Of a DNA stretch of 14,018 bases, positions 1 to 6,914 are shown piece after piece. Position numbers and translations under genes: made by a program. The DNA is from an uncultured Fidelibacterota bacterium (GTDB taxonomy: Bacteria > Fidelibacterota > Marinisomatia > Marinisomatales > TCS55): assembly GCA_913041075.1 (NCBI GenBank), contig CAJWGZ010000023.1, positions 1 through 14,018 on the forward strand, given 5' to 3'. The stretch's first letter is position 1, and each line of letters begins with the position of its first letter. A model generated the notes under the pieces. That model did not search any database and had not been told where the DNA came from. It was given only the letters and a program-made list of their open reading frames with translations.

Positions 1-581
1 GTCCAGCCATTTTGGAGATTTTGGCTGAACTGGCCCTGCAAAATGTAGAAGGTAATGGTGGATTTATTTTTCATTGTTTGCGTGCCTTCGCATTTAAACC
101 AGAAAAGGAACGTGTCTGGTCATTTGTACAATGTATTTTGCAAACAATGAAAAACCAGCCACTGCCTGAACCTAATGAAGGTACGAATAATGGGGCCAAC
201 GACCTGGTGCCTATCTTTCTAAAATGTGAACAACCAATAGACTGGATCACTGTTGCTGCTGTCTGGAGGTTATGGGAATCAGAATACATGCGGCTGCCCG
301 GTTTCAAAAGAGAAATATCCCATTGGATCAGCAATCAGAATATCACACAAAATGGAAACCCGGATGGATCAAATCCTGATAACATGGTAAAATTCAGGAA
401 AGAAGGCGGCAATTATTTTGTGAAATTGGCTGAAGATATAACTCAATCAAAAGGTAATATTGTGGAGAGACTTATTGCATTGGAGGCTTTACGTTTTTTT
501 GTAAAAAAGATGCCAATAGATTGTTTACCAATAGTTTCCAATAAGATTAATTTCCTGATGGATAATAATGAAAGTTGGTAA
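1..581 (+). CDS. Unrecognised protein, C-terminal part (5' truncated)
   Basis: The reading frame is open from the first complete codon at position 3 to the TAA at 579-581, so the gene begins upstream of the window. The in-frame TTG at 12 has no reason to be its start. About 192 residues are visible. They are soluble-looking, with no membrane segment, and appear mostly helical, with several Trp-rich stretches (around residues 75-110 of the visible part) and a polar Asn/Gly-rich linker near residues 112-125. I do not recognise a family; a helical repeat or scaffold-type protein is one possibility, with no motif to prove it. Its last 14 bases overlap the start of the metallo-hydrolase gene, which suggests translational coupling and co-transcription. 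The coding frame is well supported; the function is unknown. Confidence 0.7.
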   Translation, partial: PAILEILAELALQNVEGNGGFIFHCLRAFAFKPEKERVWSFVQCILQTMKNQPLPEPNEGTNNGANDLVPIFLKCEQPIDWITVAAVWRLWESEYMRLPGFKREISHWISNQNITQNGNPDGSNPDNMVKFRKEGGNYFVKLAEDITQSKGNIVERLIALEALRFFVKKMPIDCLPIVSNKINFLMDNNESW

Positions 582-1416
582 TTATACACTGTATAGTATT
601 GAAACCAGCCAATTTGGTTTGGATGGGGGAGCCATGTTTGGTATCATACCAAAAACATTATGGGAAAAAGAAGCACCAGCTGATAAATATAATCGAATTC
701 AGATGGTTACCCGATCACTTCTTCTGGTTAGCGAGGAACGAAAAATAATTATTGATACAGGGAATGGTGATAAATGGGATGATAAGGCCAGATCCAGATA
801 TAATATTGATTTTGGTGAAATAAATTTATCGTTATCCTTAGAAAAATATGGATTTACACCTGCTGATATTACAGATGTATTCTGTACCCATTTACATTTT
901 GACCATGCCGGTGGTAATACAACCATCGAACATGGTAAAGTTGTCCCTACCTTTCCTAATGCCACTTATTGGATTCATCAACATAATTGGGACTTAGCCA
1001 ATTCCCCCAGTGAAAAGGATCGAGGAAGTTACTTAGCAGAGAACTGGTCGGTTCTTGCTGAAAATGGCATGATCGAATATGTAAAGGATAAAGAGGGATT
1101 TATTCCGGGGATTGAATTATTACTGACTTACGGACATACAACTGGTATGATGCATCCCTTGATCAGAGATAGCGAGAATACCGTATTTTATGCAGCGGAT
1201 ATTTTCCCTATGGCTGCCCACGTACCCTTAGCATGGGTAATGGCGTATGATTTAAACCCAGTGCAGACCATAAAAGAAAAACGATCACTGCTGCTTAAAA
1301 TGGTAGATGAAAACTGGACGATATTTTTTGAACATGATCCAGTTAGGCAGGCTGGAAAGGTTACAATAGATGGAAAGAATTATCGTTTGAAGGAATCAGT
1401 AATTATTAGTGATTGA
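568..1416 (+). CDS. MBL-fold metallo-hydrolase
   Basis: This 282-residue protein belongs to the metallo-beta-lactamase superfamily of metal-dependent hydrolases. The signature HxHxDH is present as H108, H110, D112 and H113 in HLHFDHAGG. The other expected metal ligands are also present: H190 in GHTTG, D211 in the AAD segment, and H256 in EHD. All ligands of a dinuclear zinc or iron site are therefore intact. The strand with IIDTGNGDK (residues 61-69) is the usual N-terminal MBL element. There is no signal peptide, so a cytoplasmic location is likely. The overall pattern resembles the lactonase-like (YtnP/AidC-like) branch, but the substrate cannot be read from sequence, and thioesterase, lactonase or another esterase activity remains possible. 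The ATG at 568 overlaps the preceding gene by 14 bases, and its end overlaps the DUF309 gene by 8. Confidence 0.92.
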   Translation: MKVGNYTLYSIETSQFGLDGGAMFGIIPKTLWEKEAPADKYNRIQMVTRSLLLVSEERKIIIDTGNGDKWDDKARSRYNIDFGEINLSLSLEKYGFTPADITDVFCTHLHFDHAGGNTTIEHGKVVPTFPNATYWIHQHNWDLANSPSEKDRGSYLAENWSVLAENGMIEYVKDKEGFIPGIELLLTYGHTTGMMHPLIRDSENTVFYAADIFPMAAHVPLAWVMAYDLNPVQTIKEKRSLLLKMVDENWTIFFEHDPVRQAGKVTIDGKNYRLKESVIISD

Positions 1417-1780
1417 AGAAAAGAAAAAAGAGGAGTTATTTTTTGCAGGGCTGCTGGCTTATGAAGAAAAAGATTTTTTCGAAGCACATGAAATGTGGGA
1501 AGAACTATGGTCAGAATATTATCTGGATGACAAAACTTTCATCCAAGGGTTAATTCAGCTGGCTGTAAGTTTTGTACATTTAGGAAATGGCAATCTGAAA
1601 GGTGCCAAAAGTTTACTTAAAAAATCTACTGATAAATTTAGCAGTTATTCTGGTCTACATCGTGGCATAAACATCGATAAACTGAAACAGCAGATTGTAA
1701 TAATAAAAAATGAATATGAACAATTATTGACTGTAGAAGGCTTTGACTGGACCCATATACCTGATCTGAGAAATATATGA
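1409..1780 (+). CDS. DUF309 domain protein
   Basis: This is a 123-residue helical protein. Residues 24-34 (FEAHEMWEELW) match the hallmark of the DUF309 family, in which a helix carries a conserved His-Glu and two Trp residues. They are followed by the second family helix FIQGLIQLAV (44-53). DUF309 proteins are small soluble bundles of unknown biochemical function. The gene starts at GTG (1409-1411), overlapping the hydrolase stop by 8 bases. An AAGGAA at 1390-1395 lies upstream at a rather long spacing, so coupled re-initiation is likely. The 3' end overlaps the next gene as ATGA (1777-1780). Length is normal for the family. Family assignment is firm; the role is unknown. Confidence 0.88.
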   Translation: MIEEKKKEELFFAGLLAYEEKDFFEAHEMWEELWSEYYLDDKTFIQGLIQLAVSFVHLGNGNLKGAKSLLKKSTDKFSSYSGLHRGINIDKLKQQIVIIKNEYEQLLTVEGFDWTHIPDLRNI

Positions 1781-2118
1781 GTGATATTTATCTTTACACC
1801 AACGATGTAGAACTTGGTACAAAGCTTACAGATCGATTATTGCAAATAGAGCATTCTATCAGATTTCTTGATTCCCTTATTACTTCTTTCAATAAAAATA
1901 GTATAGTGTTGGTTGATTTAGATGACGCGGAATCAACTCCAGAAGTGATCCAAGGGCTAAGACTAAATCATCCAGAGTTACGTTTAATTGGTTTTATGAC
2001 CCGAATACAAAAACAACGACGGGATGAATATCGTCGATCTGGATGCGAAATGATTTATTTAAGATCTACGCTTATAAAAAATCCGGAATCAATTTTATTT
2101 GAAAATGACCCAAAATAA
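1777..2118 (+). CDS. Degenerate receiver-like (CheY-fold) protein
   Basis: This 113-residue protein has the alternating beta/alpha rhythm of a response-regulator receiver domain and no output domain. The beta3-like strand SIVLVDLDD (42-50) offers D47 or D49 at the phosphoacceptor position, and the beta4-like strand ends in T75 (GFMT, 72-75). However, the acidic pair normally found at the end of beta1 is replaced by T8-N9-D10, and the conserved beta5 lysine appears as R96 in YLRS. Canonical phosphotransfer is therefore doubtful, and a protein-interaction or pseudo-receiver role is more plausible. The gene starts at ATG 1777 in a 4-base ATGA overlap with DUF309 and overlaps nth by 14 bases. The fold call rests on pattern rather than a strong motif. 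Confidence 0.6.
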   Translation: MSDIYLYTNDVELGTKLTDRLLQIEHSIRFLDSLITSFNKNSIVLVDLDDAESTPEVIQGLRLNHPELRLIGFMTRIQKQRRDEYRRSGCEMIYLRSTLIKNPESILFENDPK

Positions 2119-2749
2119 AGCAGTTGAAAGCGCCCGCGCCAAAGAGGTCGTTCGTTTATTAAAAAAGAGATACGCCGCTTCCAAATGTTCGCTTAACTAT
2201 AGTAACCCTCATGAATTATTAGTAGCGACCATTTTATCTGCCCAATGCACTGATCATCGGGTTAATCAGGTATCGTCAGGATTGTTTAAAAAGTATTCTT
2301 CCATTGAAGCATTTGCTTTTGCCAACCTAAATGAGCTATCCAAAGATATATATTCTTGCGGTTATCATAATCAAAAAGCAAAAAGTATCCAGGGATCATC
2401 TTTAGCGATACTCAACGACTATGAGGGAGAAGTGCCGCAAACAATGGAAGAATTGATAAAATTACCGGGAGTAGGTAGAAAAACTGCTAATTGTATTTTA
2501 GGGGAATGCTTTAATATTCCTTCGATGGTTATCGATACACATATGATTCGAATTATGAACCTGCTACAATTCACAGCATCAAAAAATCCAAAAATTATTG
2601 AATTAGACTTAATGGATATATTCGATAAGCGGGATTGGGTGAAATTAACTCATATGATTATTGATCATGGCAGAGTGATCTGTATAGCCAGACATCCGAA
2701 ATGTGATCAATGTGTATTACATGAACAGTGTCCTTCTGCATTACAATAA
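2105..2749 (+). CDS. nth: Endonuclease III (DNA glycosylase/AP lyase)
   Basis: Endonuclease III removes oxidised pyrimidines from DNA and cleaves the resulting abasic site in base excision repair. The 214-residue product is close to the family's usual length of about 211. It shows the helix-hairpin-helix LPGVGRKTAN (residues 120-129), with K126 as the Schiff-base lysine, and IDTH with D144 as the catalytic aspartate. It has a complete C-terminal [4Fe-4S] motif: C193, C200, C203 and C209, spaced C-x6-C-x2-C-x5-C. I chose the ATG at 2105; an in-frame TTG at 2099 would add only two residues. The start overlaps the receiver-like gene by 14 bases. No terminator-like hairpin is obvious after the stop. 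Confidence 0.96.
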   Translation: MTQNKAVESARAKEVVRLLKKRYAASKCSLNYSNPHELLVATILSAQCTDHRVNQVSSGLFKKYSSIEAFAFANLNELSKDIYSCGYHNQKAKSIQGSSLAILNDYEGEVPQTMEELIKLPGVGRKTANCILGECFNIPSMVIDTHMIRIMNLLQFTASKNPKIIELDLMDIFDKRDWVKLTHMIIDHGRVICIARHPKCDQCVLHEQCPSALQ

Positions 2750-2848
2750 TTATATTCATTTGAAGTCAGAATTAATCGGAAATGTTTTTATTGAATTACC
2801 AAGTAGATATAAATTTAACTAACAATAATATTTGTAGGATACAACTAT
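2750..2848 (+). other. Intergenic gap nth-queD with ribosome binding site
   Basis: This AT-rich 99-base gap is the first real break between genes in the window. AGGA at 2836-2839 lies nine bases before the ATG at 2849 and is a credible Shine-Dalgarno sequence. A TATAAA at 2808-2813 could be a -10 element, but the matching -35 position (2785-2790) reads TTTTTA, so the promoter is only a weak candidate. I see no intrinsic terminator. Confidence 0.35.
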
Positions 2849-3271
2849 ATGAGCAATCCATTTTTAACAAAGGTCTTTCATTTTAATGCAGCCCATCAAT
2901 ATGGACATAATGATTGGAGCGCAGAAAAAAACTGGGAAGTGTTCGGACCAGATTCGAAAGTTCATGGACATAACTATATACTTGAAGTAATGGTAACCGC
3001 TGCTGTGAATCCTGAGACAGGGTTTATGGTAGATCTTGATGAATTAAAGGATATTGTAAAAAAATATGTAATTGATATACTTGATCACAGTCAGTTTGAA
3101 ATTGAGGTGGACTGGTTTAAAGATAAACAACCGAGTACGGAAAATTTAGTTAAATTTATCTGGACTCAAATCGATCAAAGACTAAAACCCGTTGTCTTAC
3201 ATAGAATCCGTTTGCATGAGACCCCAAGTATTTTTACCGATTATTACGGTCCAGTGAGAAATGAATTTTAA
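2849..3271 (+). CDS. queD: QueD/PTPS-family pterin synthase, atypical active site
   Basis: This 140-residue protein is a member of the 6-pyruvoyl/6-carboxytetrahydropterin synthase family (COG0720). QueD converts dihydroneopterin triphosphate to 6-carboxytetrahydropterin in queuosine biosynthesis. The zinc ligands are present: H16 in NAAHQ, plus H39 and H41 in VHGHNY. The partner pair D79-H80 (ILDHSQF) and E124 (LHETP) also match. The catalytic cysteine does not. Aligned with E. coli QueD (Cys-x3-HGH) the position is D35, and aligned with animal PTPS (FGKC) the FG is followed by P34-D35. The enzyme may therefore carry out a variant reaction or lie in a non-QueD subfamily, such as one acting in folate or another pterin route. 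It overlaps the transporter gene by 11 bases and lies two genes before folE. The family is firm; the gene symbol reflects context and is uncertain. Confidence 0.85.
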   Translation: MSNPFLTKVFHFNAAHQYGHNDWSAEKNWEVFGPDSKVHGHNYILEVMVTAAVNPETGFMVDLDELKDIVKKYVIDILDHSQFEIEVDWFKDKQPSTENLVKFIWTQIDQRLKPVVLHRIRLHETPSIFTDYYGPVRNEF

Positions 3272-3926
3272 AGATCGTCTTTACCTAATTCTGGCGGGGA
3301 TCTTCATTGCTTCTTTAGTTAGCTGTAACCTTGTATTCCAAAAGTTTTTTACTTGGACACCATTTGGGATTTATACTTTTGAGATTTCAGTTGGTATTCT
3401 ACCGTATCCGATCACTTTTTTAGTAACTGATCTTATTTCCGAATTATATGGAAAGAAAAAGGCTGATCATGTTGTAATAGCTGGATTGTTTGCCAGCGTT
3501 TTTGTTATGGGAATAATTTTAATTGCAGACGCAGTACCGAGTACAATGTGGTCACCCATAAATGACGATATTTTTCACAAGGTTTTTGGATTACAGGGAG
3601 CTGCTGTTTTTGCTTCTATGGTTGCATACCTAACAGCACAATTTATTGATGTCAGAATCTTTCATTTTTGGAAGAGGTTAACAAAAGGAAAACATCTTTG
3701 GCTACGCAATAACGGCTCAACTATCGTGAGTCAACTTGTTGATACAGCCGCTGTATTGATTCTTTTGTGTTTTGCAGGCGCAATTGAATGGAATCGTTTT
3801 TGGCCTCTTTTGGAGAATGGATTTTTATTTAAGGTTATTGTAGCATTTTTGGATACACCAGTTATTTATGGTGTGATCTATTTATTAAAAGGAAAGATTG
3901 CTATAGCACATTATGAAGAGGATTAG
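3261..3926 (+). CDS. Queuosine precursor transporter (VUT/YhhQ family)
   Basis: This 221-residue integral membrane protein has about six hydrophobic segments (roughly 7-25, 43-56, 70-90, 112-127, 158-176 and 188-209). It carries the conserved YhhQ-family motifs: PYPITFLVTDLISELYG (48-64), AQFIDVRIF (126-134) and the LRNNGST...SQLVDT stretch (148-162). E. coli YhhQ imports the 7-deazaguanine precursors preQ0 and preQ1 into the cytoplasm for queuosine tRNA modification, and this protein probably does the same. It starts at ATG 3261, inside the last codons of the QueD-family gene (11-base overlap), and is followed three bases later by folE. Both neighbours support a deazapurine/pterin role. The substrate is inferred from family and context. 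Confidence 0.9.
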   Translation: MNFKDRLYLILAGIFIASLVSCNLVFQKFFTWTPFGIYTFEISVGILPYPITFLVTDLISELYGKKKADHVVIAGLFASVFVMGIILIADAVPSTMWSPINDDIFHKVFGLQGAAVFASMVAYLTAQFIDVRIFHFWKRLTKGKHLWLRNNGSTIVSQLVDTAAVLILLCFAGAIEWNRFWPLLENGFLFKVIVAFLDTPVIYGVIYLLKGKIAIAHYEED

Positions 3927-3929
3927 TTT

Positions 3930-4499
3930 ATGAAAAACCATGAAAAACTAAAAAAATTGACCCATTCATTGCTTCAAGAGATTGGTGAAGACCCAGATAG
4001 AGAGGGTCTGCTCAAAACACCATCTCGTGTAGCGAAATCGTGGAAGTATTTTTCACAGGGTTATGATCAACACTTGGAAGATATAGTTAATAAAGCAATT
4101 TTTAATGAATCATCTAAAGACATGGTAGTAGTTCGCGATGTCGAATTTTTCAGTCTTTGTGAACATCATTTGTTACCCTTTTTTGGAAAAACACATGTAG
4201 GGTATATCCCCAACGGTAAAGTGATTGGATTATCAAAAATACCAAGGATCATAGATATGTATGCACGAAGGCTCCAGGTACAGGAACGTCTGACTCATCA
4301 GATTGCAGATGCTATTCAGGATGTCTTGAAACCTAATGGTGTAGCTATTGTAATGGAAGGTAGGCACATGTGTATGCAAATGCGAGGTGTGGAAAAACAG
4401 AATAGTTTGGCCACTACTTCTACTATGCTGGGCAGGTTTCGTGAATCTGTACGGACTAGGAATGAATTTATGTATTTAATCAACAGACCTAATATTTGA
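3930..4499 (+). CDS. folE: GTP cyclohydrolase I
   Basis: FolE opens the imidazole ring of GTP and forms 7,8-dihydroneopterin triphosphate, the precursor of folate, of other pterins and, through QueD, of queuosine. The 189-residue product has the typical length and all key residues. Zinc ligands C77 and H80 and the catalytic H79 lie in SLCEHH. C148 is the third ligand, in EGRHMCMQMRG, with H146 beside it. The conserved GLSKIPRIIDMYARRLQVQE block occupies 100-119. The N-terminal DPDREGLLKTPSRVAK (21-36) is also canonical. The ATG at 3930 follows the transporter stop by three bases. As the last gene of the pterin trio it feeds the upstream QueD-like enzyme. Confidence 0.97.
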   Translation: MKNHEKLKKLTHSLLQEIGEDPDREGLLKTPSRVAKSWKYFSQGYDQHLEDIVNKAIFNESSKDMVVVRDVEFFSLCEHHLLPFFGKTHVGYIPNGKVIGLSKIPRIIDMYARRLQVQERLTHQIADAIQDVLKPNGVAIVMEGRHMCMQMRGVEKQNSLATTSTMLGRFRESVRTRNEFMYLINRPNI

Positions 4500-4545
4500 G
4501 CAATTAATTGGAGAAAGGAAAAATATAATTTCTGTATATGGTAAA

Positions 4546-4872
4546 ATGAGTTTTACACGAACGCCGGAGCCCCCCTATTATGCTGTTATTTTCACAACAA
4601 TGCGTGTAAATGATCCTAATGATGGTTATGCTGAAATGAGCAAAAATATGGAAAAGATGGTTTGCAATCAGCCTGGATATATTGGTATGGAATCTGTAAG
4701 AGAGAGTGACGGATTTGGAATTACAGTATGTTACTGGAAAGATGAAGCGTCGATAACAAATTGGAAAAACAATCTGGAACACCAATATGCGCAAGAGAAG
4801 GGTATGGCTGATTGGTACAAAAATTATTTTTTACGTGTCGCCAAAGTAGAAAGAGATAATGGAAGAATATGA
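4546..4872 (+). CDS. ABM-domain (antibiotic biosynthesis monooxygenase family) protein
   Basis: This 108-residue protein has the ferredoxin-like ABM pattern: a strand YYAVIFTTMR (11-20), then GYAEMSKNMEKMVCNQPGYIG (27-47), a strand GITVCYW (58-64), and a conserved tail of EHQYAQEKG (78-86) and WYKNYFLRVAKVER (90-103). The family includes cofactor-independent quinone-forming monooxygenases and haem-degrading enzymes, but many members are uncharacterised. No substrate can be assigned. An AAGGA at 4515-4519 lies 26 bases before the ATG, too far for normal use. It would suit an in-frame ATT at 4528, or possibly the tiny reading frame ATG GTA AAA TGA (4538-4549), whose stop overlaps this start. 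I keep the ATG at 4546. The 3' end overlaps the dihydrolipoyl dehydrogenase gene by 14 bases. Confidence 0.85.
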   Translation: MSFTRTPEPPYYAVIFTTMRVNDPNDGYAEMSKNMEKMVCNQPGYIGMESVRESDGFGITVCYWKDEASITNWKNNLEHQYAQEKGMADWYKNYFLRVAKVERDNGRI

Positions 4873-6247
4873 TCTAGCGATACTGGGTGGGGGCCCTGGC
4901 GGTTACGTGGCTGCGATTCGTGCAGCACAGCTTGGTTTAACGACAGCGATAATTGATCAAGACAAGCTCGGGGGCATCTGCCTGAATTGGGGCTGCATTC
5001 CCACAAAAGCATTACTGAAGAATGCGGAGGTGTTGGATACCGTAAAGAATGCAAAATACTTTGGAATCAACATCCCATCTTACAAGGTAGATTTTGCAAA
5101 AACAATTAGACGTAGTCGACAGACATCCACACGCCTCTCCAAGGGAATTGATTTCTTGATGAAGAAAAACAAGATTACCCATATAATTGGCAGAGGGTCT
5201 TTTATAGCGAAAAATAAAATTGAAGTAAAAAATGGTAAGAAACGGGTTGCGGTACAGGCGAAATATTTCATTATTGCTACTGGTGGAAGACCAAAGGTTT
5301 ATCCAGGGATGGATTTTGATGGCAAACTGGTGATCAGTTCAAAGGAAGCGATGATCCTTAATCAGCCGCCAGAAGAAATGATTATTGTGGGTGCAGGAGC
5401 TATCGGTGCAGAATTCGCATATTTTTATAACAGTTATGGTACTAAAGTAACGTTGCTGGAAATGATGGATCGAGTTCTACCTATGGAGGATGAAGAAGTT
5501 TCCAAGGAATTAGAAAAGAATTTTATAAAAATTGGTATAGCAATACAAACCAGTACAACGGTAGAAAGGATTGAAACTTTAAAGACCAAGGTAAAGGTCC
5601 ATACTAAGCGCGGTAACAAAAAAGAATTAATAAAAGGTAGTGTAGCACTTTTGGCTGTGGGTATTACAGGAAATACTGAAGATATGGGCCTTGAAAAAAT
5701 TGGTATCAAGATAGAAAAAGGTGCAGTTTTGATTGATGATTATGGACGAACGAATGTACAGAATATTTTTGCCATCGGTGATGTCACTGGTCCGCCGTGG
5801 TTGGCCCATGTAGCTTCTGCCCAGGGACACGTAGCAGCAGAAATAATTGCAGGTCATCCTACATTTCCGGTTGATTATAGCAACATACCCGCCTGTACTT
5901 ATTGCCAACCGCAGGTGGCTTCACTGGGTTTAACAGAGGCCCAGGCGCGGGATACAGGACATGATGTAAAGGTCGGGAGATTTAATTTCAATTCCAGTGG
6001 CAAGGCTATGGCTATAGGGTCTACGCATGGTTTTGTAAAGATCGTTTTTGATGCTAAACATGGCGAATTACTGGGTTGTCATATCATAGGCGCTGAAGCA
6101 ACAGAACTGATTGCGGAATTAGCTATGGCAAAAGGTCTTGAAGCCACTTGGGATGATCTGGCCAGGACCGTACATGCCCACCCAACGCTATCCGAAGCCA
6201 TTATGGAAGCGGCCCTGGATGCTTTTGGTGAGGCGATTCACCAATGA
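4859..6247 (+). CDS. lpdA: Dihydrolipoyl dehydrogenase (E3)
   Basis: E3 is a homodimeric flavoprotein that reoxidises dihydrolipoyl groups of E2 using NAD+. The 462-residue product has a standard length. An FAD-binding GGGPGG lies at residues 10-15. The redox-active disulfide is C41/C46 in GGICLNWGCIPTK. ATGGRP sits at 140-145, and an NAD-binding GAGAIG at 178-183 is followed by E201, as expected for NAD rather than NADP. The second FAD contact is IGDVTG (306-311). The C-terminal catalytic pair H441 and E446 lies in HAHPTLSE. The gene overlaps the ABM gene by 14 bases and lipB by 4 (ATGA). With E1 and E2 encoded just downstream, it most likely serves that complex, although E3 can be shared with other lipoyl enzymes such as glycine cleavage. 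Confidence 0.97.
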   Translation: MEEYDLAILGGGPGGYVAAIRAAQLGLTTAIIDQDKLGGICLNWGCIPTKALLKNAEVLDTVKNAKYFGINIPSYKVDFAKTIRRSRQTSTRLSKGIDFLMKKNKITHIIGRGSFIAKNKIEVKNGKKRVAVQAKYFIIATGGRPKVYPGMDFDGKLVISSKEAMILNQPPEEMIIVGAGAIGAEFAYFYNSYGTKVTLLEMMDRVLPMEDEEVSKELEKNFIKIGIAIQTSTTVERIETLKTKVKVHTKRGNKKELIKGSVALLAVGITGNTEDMGLEKIGIKIEKGAVLIDDYGRTNVQNIFAIGDVTGPPWLAHVASAQGHVAAEIIAGHPTFPVDYSNIPACTYCQPQVASLGLTEAQARDTGHDVKVGRFNFNSSGKAMAIGSTHGFVKIVFDAKHGELLGCHIIGAEATELIAELAMAKGLEATWDDLARTVHAHPTLSEAIMEAALDAFGEAIHQ

Positions 6248-6912
6248 TTACGCAACCAGAAAATATAGCGATGAGAAAAATAGATATCTTGGATCTCGGT
6301 GTTAGATCTTATAAAAAGGTCTGGGACCTGCAAAAAGAATTGGTGAAAAAGAGACAGAACGGTCAAATAAACGATACATTGATTCTGGTAGAGCATGAAC
6401 CGGTATATACCCTGGGAAAGAATGCGGATGAAAATCATATCCTGCAGCACACGCCTAGAAATGTGAAAACTTACCAAATTGAACGAGGTGGTGATGTAAC
6501 CTTTCATGGCCCAGGACAATTGGTTGGATATCCTATTTTGGACCTGCATAATTATAAAAAAAGTATTAGCTGGTACATGCGTGGCCTAGAGCAGCTCATT
6601 ATTTATACGCTGGCTGAATTCATGGTCACGGCGGAACGGAAAGAGGGATTAACAGGTGTTTGGGTTGGTGATGAAAAAATCGCAGCTTTAGGTGTGCGAG
6701 TGACACGGTGGATAACAATGCATGGTTTTGCTCTGAATGTAACACCTGATCTAACCTACTACAGCGGCATTATACCATGTGGAATATTTGAATACGGGGT
6801 GACCAGTATGGCTAGGCTTTTAACCGATGAGGTAACAGTCGATTCAGTCAAACAGGTGCTAATAGAAAAATTTATGAACCAGTTTCGGACTGCTGAATCA
6901 ATGATTGGATAA
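6244..6912 (+). CDS. lipB: Lipoyl(octanoyl) transferase
   Basis: LipB moves the octanoyl group from octanoyl-ACP to the lipoyl-domain lysine of apo-enzymes, the first step of endogenous lipoate assembly. The 222-residue protein shows the core motif RGGDVTFHGPGQLVGYPI (81-98), K145 in DEKIAALG, HGFALNV (160-166) and the acyl-thioester cysteine C179 in IIPCGI. It starts at ATG 6244, in a 4-base overlap with the E3 gene. GGTGAGG at 6227-6233 gives a good Shine-Dalgarno ten bases upstream and supports this start over the internal ATG at 6271. Its targets include the E2 lipoyl domain encoded two genes downstream, and LipA completes the cofactor. Confidence 0.97.
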   Translation: MITQPENIAMRKIDILDLGVRSYKKVWDLQKELVKKRQNGQINDTLILVEHEPVYTLGKNADENHILQHTPRNVKTYQIERGGDVTFHGPGQLVGYPILDLHNYKKSISWYMRGLEQLIIYTLAEFMVTAERKEGLTGVWVGDEKIAALGVRVTRWITMHGFALNVTPDLTYYSGIIPCGIFEYGVTSMARLLTDEVTVDSVKQVLIEKFMNQFRTAESMIG

Positions 6913-6914
6913 AG

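Noticed and set aside
4504..4794. Minus-strand open frame opposite the ABM gene
   Set aside because: The plus strand encodes a recognisable ABM domain across the same interval; the antisense product resembles nothing I know.
6238..6549. Minus-strand open frame opposite the start of lipB
   Set aside because: It is antisense to the conserved lipB start and shows no family features or convincing ribosome binding site.
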